Source of the DNA: Neoarius graeffei
Taxonomy: Eukaryota; Chordata; Actinopteri; Siluriformes; Ariidae
Assembly (NCBI RefSeq): GCF_027579695.1
Contig: NC_083570.1
Coordinates: forward strand, 95,049,463 to 95,113,462
Length of the DNA: 64,000 nucleotides
Reading direction: 5' to 3'
Positions 41,801-48,644 of the stretch are shown piece after piece. Position numbers and translations under genes: made by a program. Every line of letters starts with the position of its first letter. Position 1 is the first letter of the stretch. The notes beneath the pieces were generated by a model that saw only the letters and a list, made by a program, of their open reading frames with translations, did no database searches and was not told the DNA's origin.

Positions 41801-43157
41801 GACTAACATTTGACCAGTGAGATCCGTACTTTGACTTCAGTAATGAAGTTGGGTACTTTGTCCACCTCTGATAATAATAAAGACACGGCGCAGACTTGTC
41901 ACTTGTCTACACCGAGACACATAAAATACTTAGTTTTGAAATGGATAAAATAAATTACAGTTCCAGTTCACGTTTGATTAGTTTTAGACCAAACTTTGTA
42001 GCATCTTTAGTGCTTTCAGGAACAGCATCATTTCATAATCTGTAATTCTTCCTCGCTTATGGTGACGAAGCGATCGGCCGCCAGTTTGCCGAGGCGATTT
42101 ATCCAGAAATGGTCCGAGTTTCTCAACCAGTCGGCACACGTGATTTTTCTAAAATCACCTCCGTATTTATACTAATTCTCTCGATAATCACATCGAGCAA
42201 CTCGGCGAAATGGCGGCCAATCGCTTCGTCACCGTCAGCGAGGAAGAATTACAAATTATGAAAAAATATATATTGCGAGTCTCAGGTTGCACAGTCTTTA
42301 TAGGATTTTAGTTTTCGTATATGGGTGCGTTTTTGTTTCCTTTCTATAAGAGGGGAGGCATATGGTTTCTTTCTTTACTTCCTCTTATGGATGAGTTCAC
42401 AACATCAGACAAAGTGGAAAACGTCACTCCTTAAATTTTTAAAAAATGATGATAAATCACCATCTGTCGACGTGCTTGTTGTTAGGACGAGGTGTAAGGG
42501 CGGTTTCGGTCATGACGGATGTCCGTTCTCATGACCTCCGCTACGGGGGTGGTGTTCAGAGTGAGCGTTTTTTTTTTTTTTACTAGCTTGTTCATAAAAG
42601 ACCTGGAAATGTGAGGTTTTTATATTTTGTATACCATTATTACAAGTGCTCTCTTTATTTACAGTTGAAGTGGCTTTAAAAAAGAAAGAAAGAAAGGTTT
42701 TGCTGACACACGCACCCTGTTGTGACTGTTTTTTGATGGTGTGATGATCCTTGATGAATCGGCACAATGTATTCAGAGGAATATTGGAGCTGAGGATTGC
42801 ACTTTTTGCTGATGCAGTAAGTTTTAAGCTCTCTAACCTTGTGACCGTAAATCAGGAACCGTTTTCCTTGTTTTTGTGAAACCAGTTCTCGACGTATTTC
42901 CCGGGCTACTTTGATGGACAGTACTGGCTGTGGTGGGTCTTTCTGGTTGTAGGTAAATATGCCTTTCTAAATGTGCACCAATATCTTTTCAGTCAAAGTC
43001 TGATCAGTATGATGCATTATTAAGCGTTTTGTCTTTTTTTTTTTAAACAGGATTCCTGCTGTTTATCAGAGGTTTCGTTAATTACTCTCGAGTGCGCAAC
43101 ATGGCTGATCATTCCTTCCCAACTGTTTCTCGCACCAGAGTCCTTTTTATCTACTGA
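11177..43157 (+). CDS. ndfip1: ndfip1: Nedd4 family interacting protein 1 (seven coding exons)
   Basis: Joining 11177-11206, 27997-28087, 30073-30203, 30292-30379, 30491-30615, 42886-42952 and 43051-43157 gives 639 nt, 212 residues plus stop, with GT-AG introns in matching phases. The product is an endosome/Golgi membrane adaptor that recruits and activates NEDD4-type HECT ubiquitin ligases (family knowledge). Visible features are PPPY (30-33), PPSY (54-57) and LPSY (63-66) for WW-domain binding; an acidic stretch (85-99); and three membrane segments at about 108-129, 137-156 and 169-186. The C-terminus is RTRVLFIY. Human NDFIP1 has 221 residues; the difference is mostly the very short first exon (ten residues). 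The ATG has A at -3 and G at +4, with an in-frame stop 27 nt upstream. Intron 5 is 12.3 kb and packed with transposons. NDFIP2 is less likely because it has a long N-terminal extension. Confidence 0.95.
11207..12109 (+). other. Start of ndfip1 intron 1, no feature recognised
   Basis: AT-rich sequence with repeated GCTAGC/TTAGCTA motifs near 11220-11450. I see no exon, and no mobile element I can delimit, up to the poly-A/GAAGAA tail of the SINE at about 12121. Confidence 0.4.
12171..12854. mobile_element. Harbinger-like MITE
   Basis: The ends CACTACGTTCACACTGCAGG and, inverted, CACTACGTTCACACTGCAAGG match. Flanks are the trinucleotide TGA (12168-12170, 12855-12857). The SINE target reads continuously if the element and one TGA are removed. 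A 3-bp duplication and CACTACGTT ends also occur in the element at 21525. No transposase frame is present. Confidence 0.75.
12955..13628 (+). mobile_element. TTAA-site (Kolobok-like) element with THAP exon, copy 1
   Basis: Flanked by TTAA on both sides (12951-12954, 13629-13632). Ends are AGTGCATATCGTGG and, inverted, AGGGCATATTCTGG. TTAA duplication plus a THAP-type exon is the hallmark combination of Kolobok transposons (family knowledge). piggyBac also uses TTAA but its transposase lacks a THAP domain. The element is too short for a complete transposase, so it is an internally deleted derivative. Confidence 0.65.
13287..13460 (+). pseudogene. THAP-domain first exon of a deleted transposase
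   Basis: The frame begins MVNRCIVGGCSNTN and continues through THRFPKD and KWERLV. It shows the N-terminal half of a C2CH THAP finger (CxxxxC, invariant FP and W). The C-x2-H half would be on a following exon; a donor TAG|GTGATG sits at the expected place near 13455-13465. Copies at 15856-16038 and 59398-59595 (minus strand) encode the same peptide with few changes. It probably derives from a Kolobok transposase rather than a host THAP gene. Confidence 0.6.
13965..15779. mobile_element. hAT element nested in the THAP element
   Basis: Exact 8-bp duplication CCTGAGTG at 13957-13964 and 15780-15787. The ends TAGGGCTGCTCGATATTGG and, inverted, TAGAGCTGTGCAATATATCG are similar, and both subterminal regions are rich in ATATCGATATCG motifs. 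No transposase is recognised. It contains the 251-bp palindrome. Confidence 0.8.
14405..14655. mobile_element. 251-bp near-perfect palindromic (foldback) MITE
   Basis: Two arms of about 125 bp meet at position 14530 with no spacer beyond one base (GTTTCTT/T/AAGAAAC). I see only one or two mismatches (for example CCATTGGG against CCCGATGG). The 9-bp direct repeat AACACGCAC flanks it at 14396-14404 and 14656-14664, which suggests MULE-type insertion. The mirrored open frames at 14356-14656 are by-products of the palindrome. Confidence 0.8.
16553..16832 (-). mobile_element. Second minus-strand SINE, partial
   Basis: Runs from CAAGCTGGAGTCTATCCCAG to a head with CTGGGCTCGAACCCAGAA and GTGCTAACCACTAC. 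It is the same family as the split SINE, directly abutting it head to tail. Confidence 0.75.
16833..17570. repeat. Unnamed repeat with ACGGAT/CCGTAT motifs
   Basis: Two related blocks (about 17020-17110 and 17415-17530), both with CATCTGTATTAAAA-type sequence and CACTCCGTATTTTGTATCC, flank a unique middle; inverted ACGGAT motifs lie near 16835-16880. Probably an old DNA element. Superfamily not determined. Confidence 0.45.
17571..18480. other. Intron sequence with a fragment of a GACCGATA-ended element
   Basis: No exon. Around 18083-18175 AGGGCCTGACCGATAAATC and TCGGTGTTTTATATAAAG resemble part of a hAT end of the type seen at 50400. The rest is not recognised. Confidence 0.35.
18481..18930. 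repeat. Diverged relative of the TTAA element at 34325
   Basis: Shares long near-identical blocks with 34600-35000, for example GCTATTCACAAAATTCTTTC, CACTAGAGCGAGTTAAAAAC and CAGGCTTCTCATTCAAAAAC. Clean ends were not found here. Confidence 0.65.
18931..19664. other. Intron sequence, no gene recognised
   Basis: Contains a mixed-composition stretch (19114-19340) that is open on both strands but has no domain, and TTAGGGTTGG repeats near 19590-19620. I see nothing to annotate as a gene. Confidence 0.35.
19739..21283 (+). mobile_element. Tc1-like element, family A copy 1, right end lost
   Basis: Begins CAACCCCTGGCAAAAAATA directly after TA (19737-19738), the same terminus as the copy at 52940. 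Subterminal inverted repeats include ATTATGGAATCA repeated. The right inverted repeat is cut at about 21283, where a SINE begins, so the outer 120 bp or so is missing. Confidence 0.85.
20117..21132 (+). pseudogene. Tc1-family A transposase, inactivated
   Basis: Starts MAPTRELSVETMERIIKLL, a paired-like helix-turn-helix, and runs 116 codons to a TAA after RKAKC. The remainder, in shifted frames, shows IWGWMSGKGPGQM, FQDDNASCYRA (second catalytic D) and LDLNLIENIWW (catalytic E). The region of the first catalytic D (SDES) is interrupted by stops near 20565. At least one nonsense change and two frameshifts make it dead. The end corresponds to ARRGTAKY followed by TAA at 21130-21132. Confidence 0.85.
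21284..22620 (+). mobile_element. SINE split by a Harbinger-like element
   Basis: Head and body at 21284-21524 (TGGTGTAGTGG, GGTTCGAGCCC, CAGTCCAAAGACATGCAGG) and tail at 22482-22620 ending AGAGATAATGAGATGAG. The body joins seamlessly (GTCTATGTGTCAG) when 21525-22481 and one TAT are removed. Confidence 0.85.
21525..22481. mobile_element. Harbinger-like MITE inside the SINE
   Basis: Ends are CACTACGTTTACATGCAC and, inverted, CAGTACGTTTACATGCAC; 3-bp duplication TAT at 21522-21524 and 22482-22484. The interior has mirrored TCGAGCTA/TCGATT motifs near both ends. No transposase. Confidence 0.75.
22621..22809. other. Short unassigned spacer
   Basis: AT-rich, nothing recognised. Confidence 0.4.
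22810..24021. mobile_element. hAT-like non-autonomous element
   Basis: Ends CAGGCCTGGAAATTAAC and, inverted, CAGGTCTGGAAACTGAC. Flanking 8-mers GGGGTGGG and GGGTGTGT are similar but not identical. The interior is AT-rich with no transposase. A sequence at 23966-24005 repeats the CGCCATTGGCGT motif also seen at 6770. Confidence 0.55.
24055..24192. repeat. Inverted repeat with about 55-bp arms
   Basis: ATTATTTACCAGCTGG and CGTGAAATACCGTGACCGAG on the left are mirrored by CGGTATTTCACGATACGG and CTGGTAAATAATAT on the right, with a short loop near 24115-24130. Probably one end of a longer element continuing to about 24560. Confidence 0.65.
24193..24886. other. Intron sequence, no gene recognised
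   Basis: Contains a poly-A-like run near 24550 and AT-rich DNA. A minus-strand open frame (24062-24373) begins MDSDNDSVHSESEFYYPDE, an acidic serine-rich start that looks protein-like, but it runs into the inverted repeat and has no recognisable domain. It could be a transposon first exon. Confidence 0.3.
24887..25604. mobile_element. TIR element with GTAGCCGGGTA ends
   Basis: GGCCCCGTCCACACGTAGCC on the left is matched by the inverted right end GGCCATGTACACACGTAGCC. ATTTTT/AAAACG-rich subterminal stretches follow on each side. Target duplication not clear. No transposase. Confidence 0.6.
25605..26486. other. Intron sequence, no gene recognised
   Basis: Three loosely repeated segments carry TTTTCTTGTTGTAAACAATT, GTTTTGGGTCGAT and CAGTTCTGATTG-type motifs (about 25770, 25930, 26120), suggesting an old degenerate repeat. 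Long open frames here show no domains. Confidence 0.35.
26487..26707. mobile_element. piggyBac-type MITE with long inverted repeats
   Basis: TTAA at 26483-26486 and 26708-26711. Ends CCCTTTGGTGACTGACCCC and, inverted, the same sequence. Most of the 220 bp folds back (GGTTCCTCCAGGAAC on one side, GTTCCTGGAGGAACC on the other). CCC after TTAA is the usual piggyBac terminus. Confidence 0.75.
26821..26848. repeat. (GT)n microsatellite
   Basis: About fourteen TG units, directly visible. Confidence 0.9.
27140..27575. repeat. Four spaced copies of GCGTTATGGATGTGAC-like motif
   Basis: GCGTTATAGACGTGAC (27147), GCGTTATGGATGTGAC (27345) and two close copies of GTTATGGATGTGAC (27538 and 27560). Spacing is irregular. 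Function unknown; may be part of a repeat. Confidence 0.55.
27997..28087 (+). CDS. ndfip1: ndfip1 coding exon 2
   Basis: Acceptor CTGTAG, donor G|GTAAGA, ends in phase 1. Encodes residues 11-40 plus one base: an acidic Glu/Thr-rich run and the first PY motif, DAPPPYTS. Confidence 0.93.
29322..29819. mobile_element. Possible solo LTR
   Basis: Begins TGTGAAGTATT and ends AATACTTCACA, an 11-bp perfect terminal inversion with TG...CA ends. A TTAATAAAC poly(A)-like signal sits 60 bp before the end, and C/T-rich text resembling fish LTRs lies in the middle. A direct target duplication was not seen, so the call is tentative. Confidence 0.4.
29527..29755. mobile_element. Foldback MITE
   Basis: GTGCCCTTGGACGAGTCA and CGTCATGAAATCTTTTAC on the left are mirrored on the right (TGACTCGTCCAAGGGCATTG), with AAGGGG before TTAA on the right side (29757-29760 region). 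Likely TTAA/piggyBac type; the left TTAA is not preserved. Confidence 0.6.
30073..30203 (+). CDS. ndfip1: ndfip1 coding exon 3
   Basis: Acceptor CCAACAG, donor CGG|GTGAGG, phase 0 at the end. Encodes residues 41-84 with PPSY and LPSY, the second and third WW-binding motifs. PKPPSYNVAT matches the mammalian protein exactly. Confidence 0.96.
30292..30379 (+). CDS. ndfip1: ndfip1 coding exon 4
   Basis: Acceptor CTAACAG, donor A|GTAAGA. Encodes the acidic DEDFVARDDFDDVDQ stretch and GNDGIFMLTFF, the start of the first membrane segment. Confidence 0.96.
30491..30615 (+). CDS. ndfip1: ndfip1 coding exon 5
   Basis: Acceptor TTTTTCAG, donor AGG|GTAAGA. Encodes AFLFNWIGFFLSFCLTTSAA and the second membrane segment up to WVLIVR, nearly identical to mammals. 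Confidence 0.97.
31303..31606. repeat. Long inverted repeat with TGACGTAATTACGTCA centre
   Basis: GAAAGATGGCAGCCTC, CATTGGTTGTTACA and TGGGCCAATCACGTA on the left are mirrored on the right. The centre carries the 16-bp palindrome TGACGTAATTACGTCA (31435-31450), which resembles a CRE/ATF site. Inside the hAT-like element. Confidence 0.75.
31612..32070. repeat. GA/GC-rich simple sequence, about 460 bp
   Basis: Almost only GA, GC and GT dinucleotides on this strand (GAGAGAGA, GCGCGCGAG, GTGTGCGCG), with dense CpG. It gives a spurious minus-strand frame of Ser, Leu, Arg, Ala, His and Thr. Confidence 0.9.
33059..33708. mobile_element. TTAA-site MITE, family 2
   Basis: TTAA on both sides (33055-33058, 33709-33712). 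Ends AGAGGAACTGAAGTC and, inverted, AGGAGAACTGAAGGC. No THAP or other domain was seen. Kolobok-like by TTAA and AG-start. Confidence 0.65.
34298..36245. mobile_element. hAT-B copy 1
   Basis: The right end closes with ACTGTCCACCTCTG and is the reverse complement of the start of copy 2 (39377). The left end reads GACAAAGTACCCAACTTCAT but the first eight bases or so are lost. Interior blocks such as AGTCTATGGACGTGACGT and GTTGATGGCAGAACAG (inverted here) are shared with copy 2. Confidence 0.75.
34325..35129. mobile_element. TTAA-site MITE, family 3
   Basis: TTAA flanks (34321-34324, 35130-35133). Ends AGGTGGGATATGAGAT and, inverted, AGGTGGGGTACAAGAT. Sits near the left end of hAT-B copy 1. A diverged relative is at 18481-18930. 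Confidence 0.7.
36832..36954 (+). pseudogene. THAP-domain N-terminal exon remnant
   Basis: ATG at 36832 opens MVFACCAVGCHNRQEQ..., continuing through SFYPFPTDPDKRAKW and ending at a TGA after 40 codons. The CxxxC pair, FP and W of a THAP finger are present; the C-x2-H half is not in this frame. It differs clearly from the THAP copies at 13287, 15856 and 59398, so it is another family. No further exons recognised. Confidence 0.6.
37663..39011. mobile_element. TTAA-site element with 310-bp inverted repeats, family 4
   Basis: TTAA flanks at 37659-37662 and 39012-39015. Ends AGGGATAGTTTGGG and, inverted, AAGGATAGTTCGGG. The arms, about 37663-37975 and 38704-39011, match closely over some 310 bp. 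The mirrored frames MASPSTVSCKHTDLP occur in both arms and are not genes. The centre holds a hairpin and a gene-free unique segment. Confidence 0.75.
38184..38269. repeat. Strong hairpin, 36-bp arms
   Basis: AGGCGCAAAGACACCG and CAGCGCCTGAAAACGGGT are mirrored by ACCCGTTTTCAGGCGCTG and CGGTGTCTTTGCGCCT with a 14-base loop that itself repeats TTTCAGGCGCTGCGC. Inside the family-4 element. Confidence 0.8.
39079..39368. repeat. Fragment of a hairpin-type MITE
   Basis: TAGTATAAATGCGCAGG and CAGTGAATAAT/ATTCTTCACTG inverted segments resemble parts of the inverted repeat at 42030. No clean ends. Confidence 0.4.
40167..41439. mobile_element. hAT-C element nested in hAT-B copy 2
   Basis: Exact 8-bp duplication GTTCACTT at 40159-40166 and 41440-41447. 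Ends CAGGGCTCGAAATTAAC and, inverted, CAGCGCTCGAAACTAAC. Contains GTCCCGGGACA-type motifs and a 25-bp tandem repeat. No intact transposase. Confidence 0.85.
40627..40770. repeat. 25-bp tandem repeat, about five units
   Basis: Unit CCGTTATCCATTTTTATGAA followed by CTTTC, repeated head to tail with small changes. Confidence 0.85.
41879..42885 (+). other. End of ndfip1 intron 5, with one foldback repeat
   Basis: Apart from the inverted repeat at 42030-42263, I see AT-rich intron sequence ending in the acceptor GTGAAACCAG. No extra exon recognised. Confidence 0.5.
42030..42263. repeat. Inverted repeat, about 62-bp arms (MITE-like)
   Basis: TGTAATTCTTCCTCGC and GTGACGAAGCGATCGGCC on the left are mirrored by GGCCAATCGCTTCGTCAC and GCGAGGAAGAATTACA on the right. 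Confidence 0.8.
42886..42952 (+). CDS. ndfip1: ndfip1 coding exon 6
   Basis: Acceptor AAACCAG, donor G|GTAAAT. Encodes FSTYFPGYFDGQYWLWWVFL plus VV, matching mammals almost residue for residue; begins the third membrane segment. Confidence 0.97.
43051..43157 (+). CDS. ndfip1: ndfip1 coding exon 7 with stop
   Basis: Acceptor TTTAAACAG. Encodes the end of the third membrane segment and the C-terminal tail to RTRVLFIY, stop TGA at 43155-43157. The exon runs two bases past the stop to a donor, AG|GTAAAG, so the 3'UTR is spliced. Confidence 0.97.
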
Positions 43158-43251
43158 AGGTAAAGCTGTCTTGTTATGGTGTGTGTGAGTGAGACAAGAT
43201 AGCGTCTCGTCACGTTTTTATTAAATTAACGTTCTGTTTGTTTGTGTTCAG

Positions 43252-44662
43252 ATTTTGTGTCTCAGGACAATTACGAAATTCAGCTTCGAATCTTCAGAAA
43301 ACGGTGACGAGCCGAAGCCGCTGCAACAAAACTGCAAATAAATGGGGAAAAAAAGAAGAAAAAAAAAAAGAAATAAATATTTAGGTACAGTTATGTATAT
43401 TTACCAGGCTGTTGATAGTCCTCTAATCCTGTATTTATCTGTAACTAATTTCCAGTGCAATCAGTCATGGCGACATAAACGCATCGTCTGTCTTTTACTG
43501 AATTCCTGAATAATCAGCACACTGACGGTGATCAGCCGTATAAACCGCCACAGCTTTAGACAATTCTTTGCCTTGCTAAATAAATAAATAAACAAACAGT
43601 GCACCCAGTTAACATCTTGAATGATGCCTGTTAAGTCCATTTTACACCAGATGGCAAGCTACAGTGTTTTCAATTCATACAAACGGAGGGGGGGGAGCAG
43701 AGCGTTCATGTCTTTGGCGATTTAAGCGTAGCATGCAGAAATCCGAATTCAGTATCAGGTTAGTATAAGCAACTTGTATAGCGTCTAAATTTTGACAATT
43801 TCACGCTTGTGTTTGATAAAGTTTCTGATTATTCTGTGTCATTTAAAAAAAAAAACCGTGTTATGATTTACGAGCCTGGACTGAACAAGACCGTATGAAT
43901 GTTGTATTTCGTAGTTGTATTTTCTATCTAGACACAGCCGCCCTTCACAAATGGGTTGCAGGTGCACAAACCAGTTGCGCGTGCTTGACAGCGCTCGTCG
44001 GTTAACATACAGTAGTTCAAGCCGCACATATGTGGCATCTGGTGTAAAACAGGCTTCAGTCTTGTCATTTATAGAGTGCTGGGGACATTTTTAGTTTACT
44101 TTGTAAGTATTGTAACCCAATTATTTGTGAGTTATAAAGTCTAGATGTATTCGGGACAGTGTAATGTAATATATATCAGATCTTCTTTTACACCTGCACT
44201 TTGAAGACGTAAGGAAGGTAAAGCAACACTCAGTTTCAAAGTTAGGAGCGTTATTAAGTCAGCCATACTCAAATCATCGAGTCTTGATGATTGATTTATC
44301 TATTAGGCATGACGACATTTATTTAAAAAAAAAAAAAAGGACTCGGTATTGTGATTAGGACCAAGGTTGTTTTTTGATCAAAAGAAGCTTTTCAATCAAG
44401 ATGCACACTGATCTGTAATGCAATGCCACCTCAAATTGTGCCTGTTTTCCTTCTGTGATCTGTATCATGACAGAACAACGGTCATTTATATCGCCAAAAG
44501 CATCAGTAGATAACCCACTGTCTTGTTGATTTTTTTTTTCTTGTTCAGTTTCCGTGACATGCATGTTGATGAACTAGTTCTGCACAGTGTGGTGTAATGT
44601 GGTTTATATGTTTACACTTGTGCAAAATAACTTTTAATAAACATTGCTTCTATAGCGACATC
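43252..44662 (+). other. ndfip1: ndfip1 3'UTR exon
   Basis: Acceptor TGTTCAG at 43251 follows the donor at 43160. The exon contains no long frame and several AU-rich tracts. A canonical AATAAA at 44636-44641 would end it near 44660; an earlier AATAAA-like cluster near 43366 and 43580 could give shorter forms. The intron just after the stop is short (about 90 bp), and the stop lies only two bases before the junction, so nonsense-mediated decay would not be triggered. Confidence 0.7.
44636..44641 (+). terminator. ndfip1 poly(A) signal
   Basis: AATAAA followed by GT/T-rich sequence (CACCTGTGTCTTAATGGCTG region), consistent with cleavage about 20 nt downstream. Confidence 0.6.
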
Positions 44663-45334
44663 ACCTGTGTCTTAATGGCTGTCTGGTCCATCACGCAGTT
44701 ACGTGTTTGTGTTTAATCACTGTAGAGCTCAGCTGGACTTCAGCACTGTCTTTAAGTCCCCCCTCCACCCCCACCCGGTTCTCTTACAAATACTGACCAA
44801 TTAATACAGAGTAAATTAAGAAATTTTTTTTTTTAAATTATTAATTAATTATTTTTTTTTATATCTTTCGCCCAAAAGAAGTTTGGTGCGGGATATAGAA
44901 ACGGGTTCCGGTCCATCTGGTCATGTTTCCGGGCCATGTCTTTTAAAATTACTGAAGATATCGTCATGAAACTTTGTATACATATCAAGCAACGTGAATT
45001 GGTGCCTTTTTGCTATTTTGGATTTTTGAAGAAGAGAAAAAAAAGGATTTTTCAAATTTTTACATAAAAATAGATTTTGACTTTGTTTCTAAGAGCAATG
45101 TTCATTTCCGAAATGCATATCCAAAGCTATTCACGATACGGATTTGAAACTTGGTATACATGTTAACAGGGTGATGCAGATGTGCCTTTTCATACTAAGA
45201 AATTTTAATTTTTCATATTTCCATGGAAACAATTTCAGACTTAAAATCTCAGGTTATTCTTAGGGGTAAGTTTTGTTTCTGGAACAGAATTTGAATACTG
45301 AGTGGCATGGTCTTGAAAGTTGGTACTGTATATA
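44663..45334. other. Intergenic, no feature recognised
   Basis: AT-rich. Several phrases recur loosely (GAAACTTGG.ATACAT near 44975 and 45150; also 47130), hinting at a degraded repeat that continues beyond the Tc1 insertion to about 47150. Confidence 0.4.
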
Positions 45335-46944
45335 CAGTGGTGCTTGAAAGTTTGTGAACCCTTTAGAATTTTCTATATTTCTGTATAAATATAACCTAAA
45401 ACATCAGATTTTCACACAAGTCCTAAAAGTAGATAAAGAGAACCCAGTTAAACAAATGAGACAAAAATATTATACTCGTCATTTATTTATTGAGGAAAAT
45501 GATCCAATATTGCATATCTGTGAGTGGCAAAAGTATGTGAACCTTTGCTTTCAGTATCTGGTGTGACCCCCTTGTGCAGCAATAACTGCAACTAAACGTT
45601 TCTGGTAACTGTTGATCAGTCCTGCACACCGGCTTGGAGGAATTTTAGCCCATTCCTCCGTACAGAACAGCTTCAACTCTGGGATGTTGGTGGGTTTCCT
45701 CACATGAACTGCTCGCTTCAGGTCCTTCCACAACATTTCCATTGGATTAAGGTCAGGACTTTGACTTGGCCATTCCAAAACATTCACTTTATTCTTCTTT
45801 AACCATTCTTTGGTAGAACGACTTGTGTGCTTAGGGTTGTTGTCTTGCTGCATGATCCACCTTCTCTTGAGATTCAGTTCATGGACAGATATCCTGACAT
45901 TTTCCTTTAGAATTCGCTGGTATAATTCAGAATTCATTGTTCCATCAATGATGGCAAGCCGTCCTGGCCCAGATGCAGCAAAACAGGCCCAAACCATGAT
46001 ACTACCACCACCATGTTTCACAGATGGGATAAGGTTCTTATGCTGGAATGCAGTGTTTTTTCCTTTCTCCAAACATAACGCTTCTCATTTAAACCAAAAA
46101 GTTCTATTTTGGTCTCATCTGTCCACAAAACATTTTTCCAATATCCTTCTGGCTTGTCCACGTGATCTTTAGCAAACTGCAGACGAGCAGAAATGTTCTT
46201 TTTGGAGAGCAGTGGCTTTCTCCTTGAAACCCTGCCATGCACACCATTTGTTGTTCAGTGTTCTCCTGATGGTGGACTCATGAACATTTAACATTAGCCA
46301 ATGTGAGAGAAGCCTTCAGTTGCTTAGAAGTTACCCTGGGGTCCTTTGTGGCCTCGCCTACTATTACACGCCTTGCTCTTGGAGTGATCTTTGTTGGTCT
46401 GCCACTCCTGGGGAGGGTAACAATGGTCTCGAATTTCCTCCATTTGTACACAATCTGTCTGACTGTGGATTGGTGGAGTCCAAACTCTTTAGAGATGGTT
46501 TTGTAACCTTTTCCAGCCTGATGAGCATCAACAACGCTTTTTCTGAGGTCCTCAGAAATCTCCTTTGTTCATGCCATGATACACTTCCACAAACATGTGT
46601 TGTGAAGATCAGACTTTGATAGATCCCTGTTCTTTAAATAAAACAGGGTGCCCACTCACACCTGATTGTCGTCCCATTGATTGAAAACACCCGACTCTAA
46701 TTTCACCTTCAAATTAACTGCTAATCCTAGAGGTTCATATACTTTTGCCACTCACAGATATGTAATATTGGATCATTTTCCTCAATAAATAAATGACCAA
46801 GTATAATATTTTTGTCTCATGTGTTTAACTGGGTTCTCTTTATCTACTTTTAGGACTTGTGTGAAAATCTGATGATGTTTTAGGTCATATTTATGCAGAA
46901 ATATAGAAAATTCTAAAGGGTGCACAAACTTTCAAGCACCACTG
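45335..46944 (-). mobile_element. Tc1-like element, family C
   Basis: TA flanks (45333-45334, 46945-46946). The ends CAGTGGTGCTTGAAAG are mirrored exactly. Inverted repeats extend about 200 bp (for example GGTTCTCTTTATCTACTTTT, right side). Length 1610 bp, the normal full size for fish Tc1 elements. Confidence 0.9.
45551..46577 (-). pseudogene. Tc1-family C transposase, inactivated
   Basis: The start ATG at 46577 is followed by TGA at codon 3 (MA*TKEIS). The frame then gives a normal paired-like DNA-binding region (FGLHQSTVRQIVYKW, LPRSGRPTKITP) before a one-base shift near 46287. The catalytic region survives in pieces: [20 protein letters not shown] and LNPMEMLWKDLK, so all three DDE acids are still readable. 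The C-terminus ends AAQGGHTRY at 45551. Confidence 0.88.
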
Positions 46945-48644
46945 TATGTTGATTAAGTAATGTATGTGTGTGTTTTGATACTAGGAAATGTGAGAAATTT
47001 TAATCTTTAGCTCAGCTGGGTCCAGTGGGTTTATGCCATGGGCTGCTGAGGTCAGTGTAAAGAGGTAGGGTTGGTTTCCTGCAGCACAGCTTGAAAAATA
47101 TGACAAATAATATCTTGAAACTTGGTATATAGAGTGGGAGATATTGATGACTGTCTTGTTGATTGATTTTTTTTTTTTTTACAATCTTTATTTAGTTTTC
47201 ATAGTTATCAATACAAGACAATCTCCTCAATAGTATTGGGGAAAAAAACAACCCAAAAGACAATAACAAAAGATACAAACAAAAACAGAGCCTGTGTGAG
47301 ATTGTATTAGTAAATGTTACTGACATCTGATTAATCATGTCTTCCCTTATGTCAACCATTTCCCACATCTTTTTATATAAACAACATCTTTCATTTTAAC
47401 TTATGTGAGATGCTCCATCACCAGTATATCATCTATGATTGTCATCCACTGTTTGTAACTTGGAGTGTCAGGCTTAAGCCAATTCTTAGTAATAGTCTTC
47501 TTCCCAGCCATCAAAAGAATCCTGACCAAATATTGGTCACTTTCATGCACCGTGCCCTCCAAATGACCCAGGTACAAAACAAGACAGGATTTAGGTATCA
47601 TATATCCCAAAACATCACAGAGAACTGAGTGAAGGGTTCCCCCAGAAGGGTTGTATTTTTGTGTGATTCCAAAAAATGTGTGTATGATCTGGATCCATGT
47701 GGTTGCATAATCTCCAACATGGCTGTTGAACATTTATCTGTTTACTTCTAATTTTAGGTGTAATAAAGTACTGAATTAGATTCTTCCAACTGAATTCCCT
47801 CCATTTCAAAGATTGTGTTGTAATTTGATGTGTTTTCCACATATCATACCATATCCCCTCTGGAATCTCCTCACCCAGCTCCGTTTCCCATTTGACTTTA
47901 ACATATAATGTTGAGTCTGTTCTAGAAGCCATCAAACATTCATACAGAACCGCCACAGCCTTTGGAATAGCTTGGCTATAAGCTTGTACAAGTAGCTTTA
48001 TGATGGGATGTATTTTATCCTCAGTTGTTTTAATACTTTTGATATAATAATCCCTCATTTGTAGATATCTAAAGTCCTGATTCGTTAGATCATGTGTATT
48101 CTTTAGTTCTTGAAAGCTTTTCATTTCACCTCTTTTAATAGTTGTACATATAGCTGTAATTCCTTTTTCTGCCCAATATTTAAATCTAACATCATATTTT
48201 CCTGATGCAAATTTGTCATCATATGCAATCCATTTTAATAGTCCAATTTCCTTCCCTATTTTTAATTGTTTCACTGTGGAATACCACATATCTAAAGTAA
48301 AGGATATCACTGGGTTAAAATTATGCTCATCTTTGATATAAGTGGGGATTTCTGTTTCACCAATACTTATTTGAATCGGGTATTTAAACACAGACATTTC
48401 AATATCTTTCCATCTAGCTACATATCCCTCATCACACCAGTAAATTAGTTGACTCAGTTGTGCAGAAAGAAAATATTCTTTTAGATTTGGGAATGCCATT
48501 CCCCCTCTGTCTTTAGATAATTGTAGTGTGGTGTAGCGTACTCTGGGCCGTTTACTTCCCCATACAAATCTTGATATGCACTTATCCCATTTAATAAATT
48601 GGTCTTTAGATATATCTTCAGGCAAAGATAGGAACAAATATAGC

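Larger units (their letters stand above)
39377..41870. mobile_element. hAT-B copy 2, opposite orientation to copy 1
   Basis: Exact 8-bp duplication ATAATAAT at 39369-39376 and 41871-41878. Ends CAGAGGTGGACAGTAATG and, inverted, CAGAGGTGGACAAAGTACC. No transposase. Split by hAT-C (40167-41439). With copy 1 it forms a kilobase-scale inverted pair in intron 5. Confidence 0.85.
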
